DNA of 64,000 bases from Streptomyces humicola (GCF_024436035.1 NZ_JANFNG010000006.1:1-64000); one strand, 5' to 3'; positions 50,239 through 61,227 are shown, numbered from the stretch's first letter. Notes: a model not told the origin generated them from the sequence alone. A program made the numbers and translations.

Positions 50239-52074
50239 TCAGGCGGCGCGGCCGCCGACCGCGGCGACCTGCCCGTCGTCCTCCGCATGGGCGCACTGGT
50301 GCGACCGCGGCTCGCTGCTCAGCCCCGGGATCCAACGGCGCACCCGCGCCGGGAGCTCCAGGGTGATGAACGCCTCGGCCTGCATGACGGCGAAGCCGAT
50401 GCGCGGCAGGTTCCGGTTGTTCGGGAAGACCATGAAGCGCGGCTCCCACACAGGCTGGAACTTGGCGTTGAACTTGTACAGCGACTCGATCTGGAACCAG
50501 CGGGAGAGGAAGACCAGCAGCCCGCGCCAGAAGCGCAACACCGGCCCGGCGCCGATCCGTTCTCCGCGTGCCAGCGCCGAGCGGAACATCGCGAAGTTGA
50601 GGGAGACCCGGGTGATCCCCAACTCCTGTGCGTTCTGCAGCGCGTGGACGATGAGCATCTCGTTCATGCCTGCGTCCGCGCTGCGGTCACGGCGCATCAG
50701 CTCAAGCGAGATGCCGTCCTTGCCCCACGGGACGAAGTGCAGTACGGCCTTGAGATCGCCGTGCGGTGAGGGGTCGTTCTCCTCCGTCTTGTGCGCGGTG
50801 ACGACGACGCAGTCCCCGTCCTCCGGGTCGCCGAACCGGCCGAGCGCCATGGAGAAACCGCGCTCGGTGTCGGTGCCGCGCCAGTCGGCCGCCGCCGAGC
50901 GGATCCGCGCCTTCTCCTCGTCGGTGAGCTCGCTCACCCGCCGCATCCGGCAGGTGTAGCCGTTGCGTTCGACGCGCTTGACCATCTGCCGGACGTTGCG
51001 CATCGCGCGCCCGGAGAGCGAGAAGCCGGCGGTCTCGACGATCGCCTCGTCACCGAGCTCCAGGGCGTCGAGCCCCGTCTCGCGCGTCCACACCTCACCG
51101 CCGGTCTCGCTGCAGCCGACGACCGCGGGGATCCAGGCGTGCGCCCGGGCCTCCTCCATGAAGCGTTCGATCGCGCCCGGCCACGCCTCGACGTCACCGA
51201 TGGGGTCGCCGCTGGCGAGCATCACGCCGGAGATCACCCGGTAGGAGATCGCGGCCTTGCCGGTGGGCGAGAAGATGACGCTCTTGTCGCGGCGCAGCGC
51301 GAAGTGGCCGAGCGAGTCGCGGCGGCCGTGCTTGGCGAGCAGTTCGCGGATGCGGCGTTCGTCCTCGGCGTTGAGGACGGCCGTCGGGTGCTCGGGGCGC
51401 AGCACCAGGTAGACGGTGGTGAACAGGATCAGGAAGCCGAGGCCGCCGAGCGAGTAGCCGACGATGTCGCCGACTCGGTCGGAGCTGTAGTGCACCGGGC
51501 CCCCGAAGCCGAAGAGGCCGTAGAAAACGGTCTCGACGCGGGCGATGATGCCGGGGTTGCCGATCTCGTCGCGCGGGTGGGAGCTGACGATCACCAGACC
51601 GATGCCGAAGCTGACCATCGTCAGGACGACGAAGTTGAACAGCGCCCGCCAGCGCGTCCGCGGGTCGGAGAGCGCGGAGAATTCACTCCTATGTGTGAGA
51701 AGCACCACAAGGAGGACCACCGTAAGGATGACATGTCCGATGCCTCCCCGGTGGTGCAGTGCGTCGATCACCAGGCTCGCCGGGAGCAGCACGACCGCCG
51801 TACGCCACGCCCGCCGCTTACGCCGCTTCAGACCGTGGGCCAGCATCAGCAGCAGGATGCCGATGATGATCGATGCGGCGAGTGCGATGCTGGTCACAGT
51901 GCCCGGGAGGTATCCGGCGAGCGTGTGCACCTTGCTGTGGCGGAGCTTGGGAATGATGCCGGTGGCCAGGTCGAGCAGACCGATGAGAGCGACCAGTGTG
52001 CCCACCACCGTCGGCACCTTGTTGCTCGGCTGAAGGCGCGGCAGTCGAGGACGTGTGGCGGACGACTCAGCCAT
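50239..52074 (-). CDS. MprF-like phosphatidylglycerol lysyltransferase domain protein (DUF2156)
   Basis: A 611-aa membrane protein: about six to seven N-terminal helices, then a cytosolic DUF2156 aminoacyltransferase domain. That domain includes GRRDSLGHFALRRDKSVIFSP, GVMLASGDPIGD, RFMEEARAHAWIPAVVGCSE, FSLSGRAMRNVRQMVKRVERNGY and LELMRRDRSADAGMNEMLI. MprF proteins add lysine or alanine to phosphatidylglycerol and flip it, lowering the negative charge of the membrane and resisting cationic peptides. No LysRS fusion is present. ATG 52074 has AGGGGG 8 nt upstream. Confidence 0.88.
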   Translation of the reverse strand: MAESSATRPRLPRLQPSNKVPTVVGTLVALIGLLDLATGIIPKLRHSKVHTLAGYLPGTVTSIALAASIIIGILLLMLAHGLKRRKRRAWRTAVVLLPASLVIDALHHRGGIGHVILTVVLLVVLLTHRSEFSALSDPRTRWRALFNFVVLTMVSFGIGLVIVSSHPRDEIGNPGIIARVETVFYGLFGFGGPVHYSSDRVGDIVGYSLGGLGFLILFTTVYLVLRPEHPTAVLNAEDERRIRELLAKHGRRDSLGHFALRRDKSVIFSPTGKAAISYRVISGVMLASGDPIGDVEAWPGAIERFMEEARAHAWIPAVVGCSETGGEVWTRETGLDALELGDEAIVETAGFSLSGRAMRNVRQMVKRVERNGYTCRMRRVSELTDEEKARIRSAAADWRGTDTERGFSMALGRFGDPEDGDCVVVTAHKTEENDPSPHGDLKAVLHFVPWGKDGISLELMRRDRSADAGMNEMLIVHALQNAQELGITRVSLNFAMFRSALARGERIGAGPVLRFWRGLLVFLSRWFQIESLYKFNAKFQPVWEPRFMVFPNNRNLPRIGFAVMQAEAFITLELPARVRRWIPGLSSEPRSHQCAHAEDDGQVAAVGGRAA

Positions 52075-52274
52075 TGATGCCGCCCCCTGAGGGAACCCAT
52101 TCAAGGCAAACGGCATCTTTGTGTGCAGACATCGGTCTCCCAGCCCCGATCAGCGGTTCGTCCGGCCCATTCGATGAGGGCGCGAATGTTGTGCGCTCTC
52201 TATGACGGAGCCACGAGCCGCGAGGTTCCACCTCGGCGGCCCCGGCGACCGAGACACCGAACGGAAAGCGCCTC

Positions 52275-53399
52275 ATGGGTCTCACAAGTACGAAGCTCCT
52301 CGTTCTGGTCATCGCCATCGCGGTGGCCGCTTTCGCGGCCACGATCTGGCTGTGGCCACGGCTGTCCCACAGAGGAATCAAGCCGATAGCAGGCCGGGTG
52401 GGCCTCCTGCTCGGCGGCCAGCTTGCCATCCTCGCCGCCCTGGGTCTGGCAATCAACTCGTACTTCGGCTTCTACGCATCATTCGCCGACCTGTTCGGTA
52501 CCAACCAGGACCCCGGCACGGTGGTCGACTACTCGGCGGGCGGGACGCCGTCGGGCAAGCTCGGCCTGCAGCACCTGGGCACCCAGGAGGTGGGCGTGCC
52601 CGGCGGAGCCTCGCCCGAGAAGGCAGGCGAGATCGAGAAGGTGCAGATCGTCGGCACCAAGACCGGAATCGACACGCCGGCTTACGTCTACCTGCCGCCG
52701 CAGTACTTCCAGGCAGCGTTCAAGAACCAGAACTTCCCGGCAGCGGTGATCCTCACCGGTTATCCGGGGACGACCGACTCGCTGATCACCCGGATGAAGT
52801 ATCCCCAGACGGCGGCGGAGCACATCCAGCAGGGCAAGATGCAGCCCACGATCCTGGTCATGCTGCGCCCGACGGTGGTGCCGCCGCGCGACACCGAGTG
52901 CATGGACATCCCGCACGGCCCGCAGGTGGAGACCTTCTTCACACAGGACCTGCGCAATGCCATCTCGGCCAACTACCGGGTCGGCAACCGCGGCGCGAAC
53001 TGGGGCATCATGGGCGACTCGACCGGCGGATACTGCGCCCTGAAGATGTCGATGCGCCACCCCGACGACTACTCGGCCGCGGTGGCCCTCTCGGGTTACT
53101 TCAGCACGCACAACGACCCGACCACGGGCGACCTGTTCGGCGGCAACAAGCAGCTGCAGAACGAGAACGACATGATGTGGTGGCTCAAGCACAAGCCGGC
53201 GCCGCCGATCTGGGCGCTCGTGACCAGCAGCCAGCACGGCGAGTACGACTACAAGGCGACCATGGCCTTCATCAAGGCCGTCAAGCCGCCGATGACGGTC
53301 TCGTCGATCATCCTGCCGAGCGGCGGCCACAACTTCACCACGTGGAACCGCGAGCTGCCGGCAGCCCTCGACGCCATGAGCCAGCACCTCGCGCAGTAG
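52275..53399 (+). CDS. Membrane-anchored esterase (Ag85-like alpha/beta hydrolase)
   Basis: A 374-aa protein. Two N-terminal membrane segments (LLVLVIAIAVAAFAATIWLW, LLLGGQLAILAALGLAINSY) lead to an extracytoplasmic hydrolase domain with PAYVYLPPQYFQAAFKNQ, AVILTGYPGT, the nucleophile motif GIMGDSTGGYCALKM, and a C-terminal catalytic histidine in LPSGGHNFTTW. It resembles the putative-esterase/mycolyltransferase-like family. Mycolates are absent from Streptomyces, so another ester is the substrate. ATG 52275 follows GGAAAG. It is divergent from the MprF-like gene. Confidence 0.86.
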   Translation: MGLTSTKLLVLVIAIAVAAFAATIWLWPRLSHRGIKPIAGRVGLLLGGQLAILAALGLAINSYFGFYASFADLFGTNQDPGTVVDYSAGGTPSGKLGLQHLGTQEVGVPGGASPEKAGEIEKVQIVGTKTGIDTPAYVYLPPQYFQAAFKNQNFPAAVILTGYPGTTDSLITRMKYPQTAAEHIQQGKMQPTILVMLRPTVVPPRDTECMDIPHGPQVETFFTQDLRNAISANYRVGNRGANWGIMGDSTGGYCALKMSMRHPDDYSAAVALSGYFSTHNDPTTGDLFGGNKQLQNENDMMWWLKHKPAPPIWALVTSSQHGEYDYKATMAFIKAVKPPMTVSSIILPSGGHNFTTWNRELPAALDAMSQHLAQ

Positions 53400-53442
53400 C
53401 CCCTCACGAGAGCGACCCGTTCGGCCCGTTCGGCCCGTCTGA

Positions 53443-53477
53443 CTGCGGCCGGGAAGGCAATGCCTTCCCGGCCGCAG
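53443..53477. terminator. Bidirectional terminator between the esterase and folE
   Basis: CTGCGGCCGGGAAGG (53443-53457) pairs perfectly with CCTTCCCGGCCGCAG (53463-53477) over a CAATG loop: a 15-bp stem (17 bp if the loop closes). It lies between two convergent genes. Confidence 0.88.
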
Positions 53478-53504
53478 CGCGTTGTCGTGGGTTGCGGTCC
53501 CGCG

Positions 53505-54113
53505 CTATCGCGCCAGGATCAGGCTCATCGCCTCGGCGCGTGTCGCGGGGTCGCGCAGCTGGCCGCGAACGGCGGATGTCGTGGTCTTCGCGCCCGGCTT
53601 CCTTATGCCGCGCATCGACATGCACATGTGCTCGCACTCGACAACGACAATCACACCGCGCGGCTCCAGAATCTCCATCAGCGAGTCGGCGATCTGCGTC
53701 GTCATCCGCTCCTGCACCTGGGGGCGCCGGGCGTAGACGTCGACGAGGCGGGCCAGCTTGGACAGACCCGTGATCTTGCCGGTGACGGCCGGGATGTAGC
53801 CGACATGCGCGACCCCGTGGAACGGCACGAGGTGGTGCTCACAGGTCGAGTAGACCTCGATGTCCTTGACCAGGACCATCTCGTCGTGGCCGATGTCGAA
53901 CGTCGTGGTCAGCACGTCCTCCGGCTGCTGCCACAGTCCGCCGAACATCTCCTTGTAGGCGCGTGCGACCCGGCCGGGCGTGTCGCGCAGTCCCTCGCGG
54001 TCGGGGTCCTCCCCCACGGCGATGAGCAGCTCGCGGACGGCGTTCTCGGCCCGCTTCTCGTCGAACTCGCCGACGGTGGCCGCGGCGGCGTCCAGCGTCA
54101 CCGGGTCAGTCAT
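53505..54113 (-). CDS. folE: GTP cyclohydrolase I
   Basis: Opens GTP to dihydroneopterin triphosphate, the first step of folate synthesis. The 202-aa protein has the zinc and active-site motifs [12 protein letters not shown] and [12 protein letters not shown], plus [23 protein letters not shown]. Full length. ATG 54113 follows an AGGAACGAGG ribosome binding site. It lies downstream of ftsH but is separated from it by a terminator hairpin, so a promoter of its own in 54114-54175 is likely. Confidence 0.97.
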   Translation of the reverse strand: MTDPVTLDAAAATVGEFDEKRAENAVRELLIAVGEDPDREGLRDTPGRVARAYKEMFGGLWQQPEDVLTTTFDIGHDEMVLVKDIEVYSTCEHHLVPFHGVAHVGYIPAVTGKITGLSKLARLVDVYARRPQVQERMTTQIADSLMEILEPRGVIVVVECEHMCMSMRGIRKPGAKTTTSAVRGQLRDPATRAEAMSLILAR

Positions 54114-54175
54114 CTGTGCCTCGTTCCTCACGCGGGTCGTGCGGGTCGTGCGGGCCGTACACGTACATATGCGTC

Positions 54176-54216
54176 AATGCCGCGTCCCCAGGCTAGAACC
54201 TGGGGGACGCGGCATT
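54176..54216 (-). terminator. Terminator of ftsH
   Basis: AATGCCGCGTCCCCAGG (54176-54192) pairs with CCTGGGGGACGCGGCATT (54199-54216) with one bulged G, around a CTAGAA loop. It is 29 nt downstream of the ftsH stop. Confidence 0.82.
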
Positions 54217-54245
54217 AATTCCGGGGCGGGATTCCTGCCCTCAGG

Positions 54246-56312
54246 TCAGCTCTCGCCGTCCGCGGGACGCGCGTCCTCGACCGGGAGCTCGACCGTCTCC
54301 GTCGACGGCTTGACCGTCGAGACCGACGGCGGCGTGGCGCCGTTGGCTCCGTTGGTCAACGCCAGCTCCCGCGGGGAGAGCACCGCCGGGCGGGTCGAGG
54401 GCGTACGGCGCGACGAACCCGTCCACGCCGGACGCGGCGGGCGCTTGACGACCGGCTTGAAGATCTCGGCGATCTCCTCCTTGTTGAGCGTCTCCTTCTC
54501 CAGGAGCGCAAGGACCAGGTTGTCGAGCACGTCGCGGTTCTCGACGAGGATCTCCCACGCCTCGTTGTGCGCGTTCTCGATCAGCTTCTTGACCTCTTCG
54601 TCCACCAGCCCGGCGACCTCTTCCGAGTAGTCGCGCTGGTGAGCCATCTCACGTCCCAGGAAGGGCTCGGAGTTGTCGGTGCCGAACTTGATCGCGCCGA
54701 GACGCTCGGTCATGCCGTACTGGGTGACCATCGCGCGCGCCGTGGCCGTCGCCTTCTCGATGTCGTTCGCCGCGCCCGTGGTCGGGTCGTGGAAGACGAG
54801 CTCCTCCGCCGCACGGCCGCCCAGCATGTACGCGAGCTGGTCGAGCATCTCGTTGCGCGTGGTCGAGTACTTGTCCTCGTCGGGCAGCACCATCGTGTAA
54901 CCGAGCGCACGGCCACGGGACAGGATCGTGATCTTGTGCACCGGGTCACTGTTCGGAGAAGCCGCCGCGACCAGGGCGTGCCCGCCCTCGTGGTACGCGG
55001 TGATCTTCTTCTCCTTCTCGCTCATGATCCGGGTCCGCTTCTGCGGCCCGGCCACGACACGGTCGATCGCCTCGTCGAGGAACTTGTTGTCGACCAGCTT
55101 CTTGTCGCTGCGCGCGGTGAGCAGCGCGGCCTCGTTGAGCACGTTGGCCAGGTCGGCGCCGGTGAAGCCGGGGGTGCGGCGGGCGACGGCCTGCAGGTCG
55201 ACGTCCGGGGCGACCGGCTTGCCCTTCTGGTGGACCTTGAGGATCTCCAGACGGCCCTGCAGGTCGGGGCGGTCGACGGCGATCTGGCGGTCGAAGCGGC
55301 CCGGTCGCAGCAGCGCCGGGTCGAGGATGTCGGGCCGGTTGGTGGCGGCGATCAGGATGACGCCGCCCTTGACGTCGAAGCCGTCCATCTCGACGAGCAG
55401 CTGGTTGAGGGTCTGCTCGCGCTCGTCGTGGCCGCCGCCGAGGCCCGCGCCGCGGTGCCGGCCGACGGCGTCGATCTCGTCGACGAAGACGATCGCCGGG
55501 GCGTTCGCCTTGGCCTGCTCGAACAGGTCGCGGACGCGGGAGGCGCCGACACCGACGAACATCTCGACGAAGTCGGAACCGGAGATCGAGTAGAACGGCA
55601 CGCCGGCCTCGCCCGCGACGGCGCGTGCGAGCAGCGTCTTGCCGGTGCCGGGCGGGCCGTAGAGCAGCACGCCCTTGGGGATCTTGGCGCCGACGGCCTG
55701 GAACTTCGCCGGCTCCTGCAGGAACTCCTTGATCTCCTGGAGCTCCTCGACGGCCTCGTCCGCGCCGGCGACGTCACTGAACGTCGTCTTCGGCGTGTCC
55801 TTGGTGATCAGCTTCGCCTTCGACTTGCCGAAGTTCATCACCCGGGAGCCGCCGCCCTGCATCTGGTTCATCAGGAACAGGAAGATGACGACGATCAGCA
55901 CGAACGGCAGCAGGGAGATGAGGATGCTGACGAACGGGTTCTGCTTCGACGGCGAGACCGTGTAGCCGTCGGGGAGCGTGCTCGGGTCCTTCTTGTGGTT
56001 GTCGATCTGCGACTGCAGCTTGTTCGCGATCTGTACGCCCTGGTTGCCGACGTAGGAGGCCTGGATCTTGTCGCCCAGGTTCTTTCCGTCGACCTTGACG
56101 CCCGGCTTGAGCTGGACCTGAATGACCTGCGAGTCGCCCGTGGAGATCTTGGCCGACTGGGCCTGGCCGGAATCGATTGCGGCGACCACCTGGCCGGTGT
56201 CCACCGTTTTGTAACCGCCTGTGGAGCCGACGACGTTCATCAAGACGACGACGGCAAGGACGGCCAGCACGATCCACATGACCGGCCCACGGAAGTAGCG
56301 TTTGACGTCCAT
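54246..56312 (-). CDS. ftsH: ATP-dependent zinc metalloprotease FtsH
   Basis: A membrane-bound AAA protease for damaged membrane and regulatory proteins. The 688-aa protein has two membrane helices ([36 protein letters not shown]) flanking an extracytoplasmic domain. Walker A is [10 protein letters not shown], Walker [12 protein letters not shown], with an SRH region, the zinc site HEGGH and a variable Pro/Thr-rich tail. ATG 56312 begins the conserved [10 protein letters not shown]. Its GGAGGG lies 24 nt upstream behind a 7-bp hairpin that would bring it into range. An upstream GTG (56360) would add 16 residues. Confidence 0.97.
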   Translation of the reverse strand: MDVKRYFRGPVMWIVLAVLAVVVLMNVVGSTGGYKTVDTGQVVAAIDSGQAQSAKISTGDSQVIQVQLKPGVKVDGKNLGDKIQASYVGNQGVQIANKLQSQIDNHKKDPSTLPDGYTVSPSKQNPFVSILISLLPFVLIVVIFLFLMNQMQGGGSRVMNFGKSKAKLITKDTPKTTFSDVAGADEAVEELQEIKEFLQEPAKFQAVGAKIPKGVLLYGPPGTGKTLLARAVAGEAGVPFYSISGSDFVEMFVGVGASRVRDLFEQAKANAPAIVFVDEIDAVGRHRGAGLGGGHDEREQTLNQLLVEMDGFDVKGGVILIAATNRPDILDPALLRPGRFDRQIAVDRPDLQGRLEILKVHQKGKPVAPDVDLQAVARRTPGFTGADLANVLNEAALLTARSDKKLVDNKFLDEAIDRVVAGPQKRTRIMSEKEKKITAYHEGGHALVAAASPNSDPVHKITILSRGRALGYTMVLPDEDKYSTTRNEMLDQLAYMLGGRAAEELVFHDPTTGAANDIEKATATARAMVTQYGMTERLGAIKFGTDNSEPFLGREMAHQRDYSEEVAGLVDEEVKKLIENAHNEAWEILVENRDVLDNLVLALLEKETLNKEEIAEIFKPVVKRPPRPAWTGSSRRTPSTRPAVLSPRELALTNGANGATPPSVSTVKPSTETVELPVEDARPADGES

Positions 56313-56317
56313 CCATG

Positions 56318-56342
56318 CGGGGCGGTGACGCCCCGTCCCTCC
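56318..56342 (-). promoter_or_regulatory. Hairpin between the ftsH ribosome binding site and start codon
   Basis: On the mRNA: GGAGGG (56342-56337), one A, the hairpin CGGGGCG-TCAC-CGCCCCG (56335-56318), then CATGG and ATG (56312). Folding of the hairpin would shorten the effective spacing to about 6 nt. Confidence 0.5.
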
Positions 56343-56525
56343 TGCCCACAGTGAGAGCACCTCGGCCGATGAAGCCGCTGTGCGCCAGCTAGGTGTATGA
56401 CCCGACCTTCGGACGGTACCTCAGCATTGTCACCCGAAGCTGCCGAGGACCGGTAACGAACCCCTCTTCCCTTGCTCCAACGGCAGGAACCCGTGAACCG
56501 TTCCCGTGAGGGGAGACCGGGCTCA

Positions 56526-57080
56526 TCAGCCGCCGTAGACGTGCGGGGCGAGGGTACCGACGAACGGGAGATTGCGGTACTTCTCGGCGTAGTCGAGGCC
56601 GTACCCGACGACGAATTCGTTGGGAATGTCGAAGCCGACGTATTTCACATCGATGTCGACCTTGGCCGCCTCCGGCTTGCGTAGCAGCGTACACACCTGA
56701 AGCGACGCCGGACCACGCGAGCTGAGGTTGGACAGCAGCCAGGACAGGGTGAGCCCGGAGTCGATGATGTCCTCGACGATCAGGACGTGACGTCCCTGGA
56801 TGTCGGTGTCGAGGTCCTTGAGGATCCGCACCACGCCGGAGGACTTGGTGCCCGCCCCGTACGAGGAGACCGCCATCCAGTCCATCGTGACCGGGGTGGA
56901 CAGGGCCCGGGCGAGGTCGGCCATCACCATGACCGCGCCCTTGAGGACGCCGACGATCAGCAGGTCCTTCCCGTCGTAGTCCTTGTCGATCAGCGCGGCA
57001 AGCTCGGCCAGCTTGGCGTCGATGTCTTCCTTGCTGACGAGCACCTGCTCCAGGTCGGTGCCCATGTCCTTCTCGTTCAC
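56526..57080 (-). CDS. hpt: Hypoxanthine (guanine) phosphoribosyltransferase
   Basis: Salvages hypoxanthine or guanine with PRPP. The 184-aa protein has the PRPP motif [46 protein letters not shown] and the C-terminal [20 protein letters not shown] 57080 has a GGAAG ribosome binding site and gives the VNEKDMG start seen in relatives; ATG 57065 is the alternative. It follows tilS by 37 nt; tilS, hpt and ftsH are neighbours in many bacteria. Confidence 0.96.
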   Translation of the reverse strand: MNEKDMGTDLEQVLVSKEDIDAKLAELAALIDKDYDGKDLLIVGVLKGAVMVMADLARALSTPVTMDWMAVSSYGAGTKSSGVVRILKDLDTDIQGRHVLIVEDIIDSGLTLSWLLSNLSSRGPASLQVCTLLRKPEAAKVDIDVKYVGFDIPNEFVVGYGLDYAEKYRNLPFVGTLAPHVYGG

Positions 57081-57117
57081 CCGCGCTACTTCCTGCAAGG
57101 CCTGCCGGCTCAAGTGA

Positions 57118-58164
57118 TCAGTCGGACGCGATCGCGCGCCGAATGACCAGTCTGCCATTCCGCCGGCGGGCCTCGACGCCCCCCGGCAGGTTGATCGGGC
57201 CCTGGCCGCGCCAGCCGGTGACCAGCCGGTCCAGTTCCTCGACGTGACGGGCGAACAACGAGCCGGACGGGCTGCCGGCCTCGACGGCGGCCATCCGCAG
57301 CACACGACGGCGCACCGCGGGCGGCAGCGTGTAGAGCTTGGCGGTGTCCAGGGCGCCGCCGGGACGGCCGTCGGGTGCTTCGTCGGCGACGACCTCGCGG
57401 GCGGCGTTGGCGGCCCACTGGTCGAGCGCGTCGGCGTCGTCGCGGAAGAGCTGGGCGGTGCGGGCGAGCGAGGCGACGACGCCGCGGCCGAGCGACTTCT
57501 CCAGCACGGGCAGCGCCTCGTGCCGGACGCGGGCGCGGGCATAGGCCGGATCGGCGTTGTGCGGGTCCTCCCACACGTCGATGCCCTGGACGAGGCAGGC
57601 CTTGCGGGTGGTGTCGCGGTCGAGCAGCAGGAAGGGGCGGCGGTAGCGGCCGCCGGGCCCCGAGATCGCGGCCATCCCGGCGAGCGAGCGGGTGCCGGAG
57701 CCGCGGGCGAGTCCGAGCAGGACGGTTTCCGCCTGGTCGTCGCGCGTGTGGCCGAGCAGGACGGCGGCCGCGCCGAGCGAGGCGGCGCAGGCTTCGAGTG
57801 CGGCGTACCGGGCGTCGCGGGCGGCGGCTTCGGGGCCGCCCTGGCGGCCCACGGTGACGCCTAGCGCCTCGACCGGGTCGAGGCCGAGGCCCCGCAGGCG
57901 GTGGGCGACGTCGGTGGCGCGGGCGGCGGAACCGGCCTGGAGGCCGTGGTCGATGGTGACGCCTCCCCCGCGGACGCCCAGTTTGCGGGCCTCGAAGACG
58001 AGGGCGGAGGCGAGCGCCATGGAGTCGGCGCCTCCACTGCAGGCCGCGAGGACGAGGGGGCGGGCGCCGGCGACGGTACTCGCTCGGGCTTGGTCGTTGA
58101 GGATGTCGTGGAGGACGCGGCGGACGGCCAGGCGTATCGCCGCGACCGCAGGATGGGGACCCAT
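57118..58164 (-). CDS. tilS: tRNA(Ile)-lysidine synthetase
   Basis: Modifies C34 of tRNA(Ile2) to lysidine so that it reads AUA. The 348-aa protein has the PP-loop ATPase motif [45 protein letters not shown] and the [10 protein letters not shown] segment, followed by a shortened C-terminal domain. ATG 58164 has GGGAGG 8 nt upstream; ATG 58170 is too close to it. AUA codons are very rare at this GC content, yet the gene is essential in most bacteria. Confidence 0.95.
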   Translation of the reverse strand: MGPHPAVAAIRLAVRRVLHDILNDQARASTVAGARPLVLAACSGGADSMALASALVFEARKLGVRGGGVTIDHGLQAGSAARATDVAHRLRGLGLDPVEALGVTVGRQGGPEAAARDARYAALEACAASLGAAAVLLGHTRDDQAETVLLGLARGSGTRSLAGMAAISGPGGRYRRPFLLLDRDTTRKACLVQGIDVWEDPHNADPAYARARVRHEALPVLEKSLGRGVVASLARTAQLFRDDADALDQWAANAAREVVADEAPDGRPGGALDTAKLYTLPPAVRRRVLRMAAVEAGSPSGSLFARHVEELDRLVTGWRGQGPINLPGGVEARRRNGRLVIRRAIASD

Positions 58165-58297
58165 GTCCATTCCCTCCCGGAAGGGGGCATCACGGAGCGT
58201 AGCTAGATGGTGACAGATGTGGAGTGCTACCCGAGCATCGCACGCCTACCCACGGGCCATGGTCCCTCGGATGGGTGAAGTACAGGGCGCTCAGGGT

Positions 58298-59467
58298 TCA
58301 CGAATCGCTACGCCGGTGCACCCTTGCGATCCAGTCCGCGGGTTTCGCGATCTCCGTCTTGGTGGGGAGTGTGTTGGGCGAGGTCCAGATCCGGTTGAAG
58401 CCGTCCATGCCCACCTCGTCGACCACCGCGCGGACGAAGCGCTCGCCTTCGCGGTACTGGCGCAGCTTGGCATCGAGCCCGAGGAGCCGCCGCAGCGCCA
58501 GGTCGAGCCGGCCCGCGCCGCTGGCGCGCCGCTTCTGGAACTTCTCGCGGATCTCGGCGACGGACGGCACGACGTCCGGGCCGACGCCGTCCATGACGTA
58601 GTCGGCGTGCCCTTCGAGCAGCGACATCACGGCGGTCAGCCGGGCGAGGATCTCGCGCTGGGCGGGGGTCTGGACGATCTCGACGATGCTGAGGCCCTCC
58701 CCCGCAGGCCGCCCGTCGCCCTCGCCCTTGCCGCTCACCAGTGACTGGGCGGCCTCCCGCACCCGTTCGAGCAGGGTGACCGGGTCGACCTCGGTCTCGG
58801 CGAGGAACTCCTGGATCTCCGACTCAATGTGGTCGCGCAGCCAGGGCACGGCGCTGAACTGGGTGCGGTGGGTCTCCTCGTGCAGGCACACCCAGAGCCT
58901 GAAGTCATGCGGTTCGACGTCGAGTTCACGCTCGACGTGGACGATGTTGGGGGCGACGAGCAGCAGTCGCCCGGCGCGCTGGTCGCCGGGTGCGGCGTCT
59001 GCGGGGCCGGCTGGCAGTTCACGCGTGGCCGGGGCGAACGTCTCGTACTGGCCGAGCACGCGCGAGGCGAGGAACGACAGCAGCGCCCCGACCTCGACGC
59101 CGGTGACCTTGCCGCCGACGGTGCCGAGCACGGCTCCGCCCGGGAGACTGGAGCGGCGGGCCTGCATCTTGTCGAGCAGGGGGCGCAGGACTTCGCGGAA
59201 GCCGGCGACGTTCGCCTTGATCCAGCCGGGCCGGTCGACGACGAGCACGGGCGTGCCGTGCTCGTACGATGCGGGGTCGCCGCCCGCCCCGTACATCTGG
59301 GTGAAGGAGCGAACGTGCTCCTCCGACGACCTCGCGTGGCGGCGCAGCTCGGACACGACGGCCCGCGCCTCGTCGCGGCTGACCTCGGGGCCCGGCCTCA
59401 CCAGGCGGGTCGCGGTCGTCACCGCGAGGTTCCAGTCGACCATCTCCGCACCACCGATGCTCGTCAT
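58298..59467 (-). CDS. Zinc-dependent metalloprotease-like protein (DUF2342)
   Basis: A 389-aa protein of the actinobacterial DUF2342/coenzyme F420-biosynthesis-associated type. It carries the zinc motif HEETH in LWVCLHEETHRTQFSAVPWL and a second acidic region LEGHADYVMDGVG that supplies further ligands, on a mostly helical framework. Peptidase activity is inferred from HExxH only. TACGGT (59479-59474) 6 nt before ATG 59467 indicates a leaderless mRNA. The position between dacB and tilS is conserved in mycobacteria. Confidence 0.88.
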   Translation of the reverse strand: MTSIGGAEMVDWNLAVTTATRLVRPGPEVSRDEARAVVSELRRHARSSEEHVRSFTQMYGAGGDPASYEHGTPVLVVDRPGWIKANVAGFREVLRPLLDKMQARRSSLPGGAVLGTVGGKVTGVEVGALLSFLASRVLGQYETFAPATRELPAGPADAAPGDQRAGRLLLVAPNIVHVERELDVEPHDFRLWVCLHEETHRTQFSAVPWLRDHIESEIQEFLAETEVDPVTLLERVREAAQSLVSGKGEGDGRPAGEGLSIVEIVQTPAQREILARLTAVMSLLEGHADYVMDGVGPDVVPSVAEIREKFQKRRASGAGRLDLALRRLLGLDAKLRQYREGERFVRAVVDEVGMDGFNRIWTSPNTLPTKTEIAKPADWIARVHRRSDS

Positions 59468-59578
59468 GGCTTCACCGTACGTGGCGCGGCGCGGATGTGG
59501 GGGGCCTGGCCGCGGAATCCGGGTTTTCCCTGAGAGCTCGTTTCAAGGGGCCCTGAGGGGACCCCAAGGCCCGTCGGT

Positions 59579-61117
59579 TCAGCGGCAGCCGCAGGCCGTG
59601 ACGGCTGTGGCGAGGCGGTCGAGTGCGTCCACGGCGGCGTCGGCGTCGGCGGTGCCCGAGGTCATGAAGGCGAAGACCAGCAGCCGCCCGTCGGTGTCGA
59701 CGACGGTGCCGGCCAGGGTGTTCACACCGGTGAGGGTGCCGGTCTTGGCGTGGACGAGGCCGGCCGCGGTGGCCCCGGCGTTCTCCGAGGCGTTGAAGCG
59801 GTCGCTGAGCGTGCCGGTGAAGCCGGCGATGGGCAGGCCGCTGAGGACGGAGCGCAGTTCGGGGTGGGCCGGGCTCGCGGCGGTGGCGAGCAGCCGGGTG
59901 AGCAGGTCGGCGGTGAGCCGGTCGTCGCGGTCGAGTCCGCTGCCGTCGAGGAAGACCGTGCCGCCGAGCGGCATACCGAGCCTGGCGAGGGCCTGGCGGA
60001 CCGCCTGGGCGCCGCCCGAGAAGTCGGCGGGCAGGTGCGCCCCGATCGCGGTCTGCCGGGCCAGGTGCTCGGCGATGTCGTTGTCGCTGTTGGTGAGCAT
60101 CCGCTCGACCAGCGCGGACAGCGGCATCGACCGGACCTGGGCGATGGGTGCACCGGACGCGGACGGGGCCTGGCCGGGCGCCGGGGTTCGCTCGACCGTG
60201 ATGCCGCGGGCCTGCAGCAATCCGGCGAAGCTCTGCGCCGCGGAGGCGGCGGGGTCGGCGACGCGCGGGGCGTCCTCGGTGGAGTTCGGGTCGACCCGCC
60301 CTTCGTCGGTCATCAGCGGCGTGACGGGGGCGATGTTCTCGTTGATGCCGATGGGGTGGATGACGGGCCCGCTGTAGCGCGACGTGTCGTAGGAGAGCGT
60401 GACCTTGGTGGTGCCGCGGGCGCGCAGCGCCTTGGCGGTGGCGTCGGCGAGCGTGACCAGGCTCGCCGGCTGGGCGGAGGGGTCGGCGCCGGGCGTCGGC
60501 GCGGCTGCCGTCAGCGTGGGGTCGCCGCCGCCGACGAGCACGATGCTGCCGGGCGCCTGGCCGGGAACGACGGTCGTCGGGATGGTGTAGCCGGGCCCGA
60601 GGGTCTCCAGGGCGGCGACCGCGGTGGCGATCTTCGTGGTGGAGGCGGGGGCGGTGGGCTGGTCTGCTTGGTGGCCGAAGAGTCGGCGGCCGGTCGCCGC
60701 GTCCAGGACGGCGCCGGTGCGGATCCCGCCCAGCGCGGGGTCGTTGAAGAGCGGCCCGAGCGCGGCGTCCAGGCCCTGGGCGGTCGGCAGGGGCGTGTCC
60801 GGGCCGGTGGCGGACGTCGAGCCGGCGGGGTCGATGCCGGTGAGGACGGCCGGTGCGCTGGGTGCAGGGGTGATGCTGTTCTCGGCGGCGTTCGCCCCCT
60901 CGCGCGCGGCGGCCCAGGCGCGTTCTGCCGTGCGCTGGCCCGCCTGCCACGGCCCGGTGGCCGCGATCGCCACTATGGCCGCGAGGAGGCCGACGCCGGC
61001 CGATCCGGCGACGAGCTTCAGCGTCGACCGGGCCGGACCCGAGAGGTTGGTCACGTACGACGTCGCCGCTGACGAATGCGACCTCGCCAGGTCCGCCCAT
61101 TTCGACAGCACCGCCAT
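59579..61117 (-). CDS. dacB: D-alanyl-D-alanine carboxypeptidase/endopeptidase (PBP4 type)
   Basis: Trims peptidoglycan cross-links outside the membrane. The 512-aa protein has an N-terminal membrane anchor ([21 protein letters not shown]), then the peptidase S13 domain with active-site STTK in [12 protein letters not shown], the SDN motif in [13 protein letters not shown] and KTG in HAKTGTLTG. The C-terminus ends CGCR. ATG 61117 has AGGAG 10 nt upstream; ATG 61126 and upstream GTG/ATG starts are alternatives. It is divergent from ppa. Confidence 0.93.
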   Translation of the reverse strand: MAVLSKWADLARSHSSAATSYVTNLSGPARSTLKLVAGSAGVGLLAAIVAIAATGPWQAGQRTAERAWAAAREGANAAENSITPAPSAPAVLTGIDPAGSTSATGPDTPLPTAQGLDAALGPLFNDPALGGIRTGAVLDAATGRRLFGHQADQPTAPASTTKIATAVAALETLGPGYTIPTTVVPGQAPGSIVLVGGGDPTLTAAAPTPGADPSAQPASLVTLADATAKALRARGTTKVTLSYDTSRYSGPVIHPIGINENIAPVTPLMTDEGRVDPNSTEDAPRVADPAASAAQSFAGLLQARGITVERTPAPGQAPSASGAPIAQVRSMPLSALVERMLTNSDNDIAEHLARQTAIGAHLPADFSGGAQAVRQALARLGMPLGGTVFLDGSGLDRDDRLTADLLTRLLATAASPAHPELRSVLSGLPIAGFTGTLSDRFNASENAGATAAGLVHAKTGTLTGVNTLAGTVVDTDGRLLVFAFMTSGTADADAAVDALDRLATAVTACGCR

Positions 61118-61227
61118 GGCTGTCATGCTCCTGGCCTTGTCCACCCCGGACCAGCCCCTTTCGCCAGCACCCACCTGCGTGGGGGACACTTAATCACCCG
61201 ATGCGTGTAGCTGATCATGGAGGAGCA

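Noticed and set aside
52075-52274. SigE-type promoter for the MprF-like gene
   Set aside because: I looked for an AAC-N16-18-CGTC type pair because cell-envelope genes are SigE targets in Streptomyces; only partial matches with wrong -10 boxes were found.
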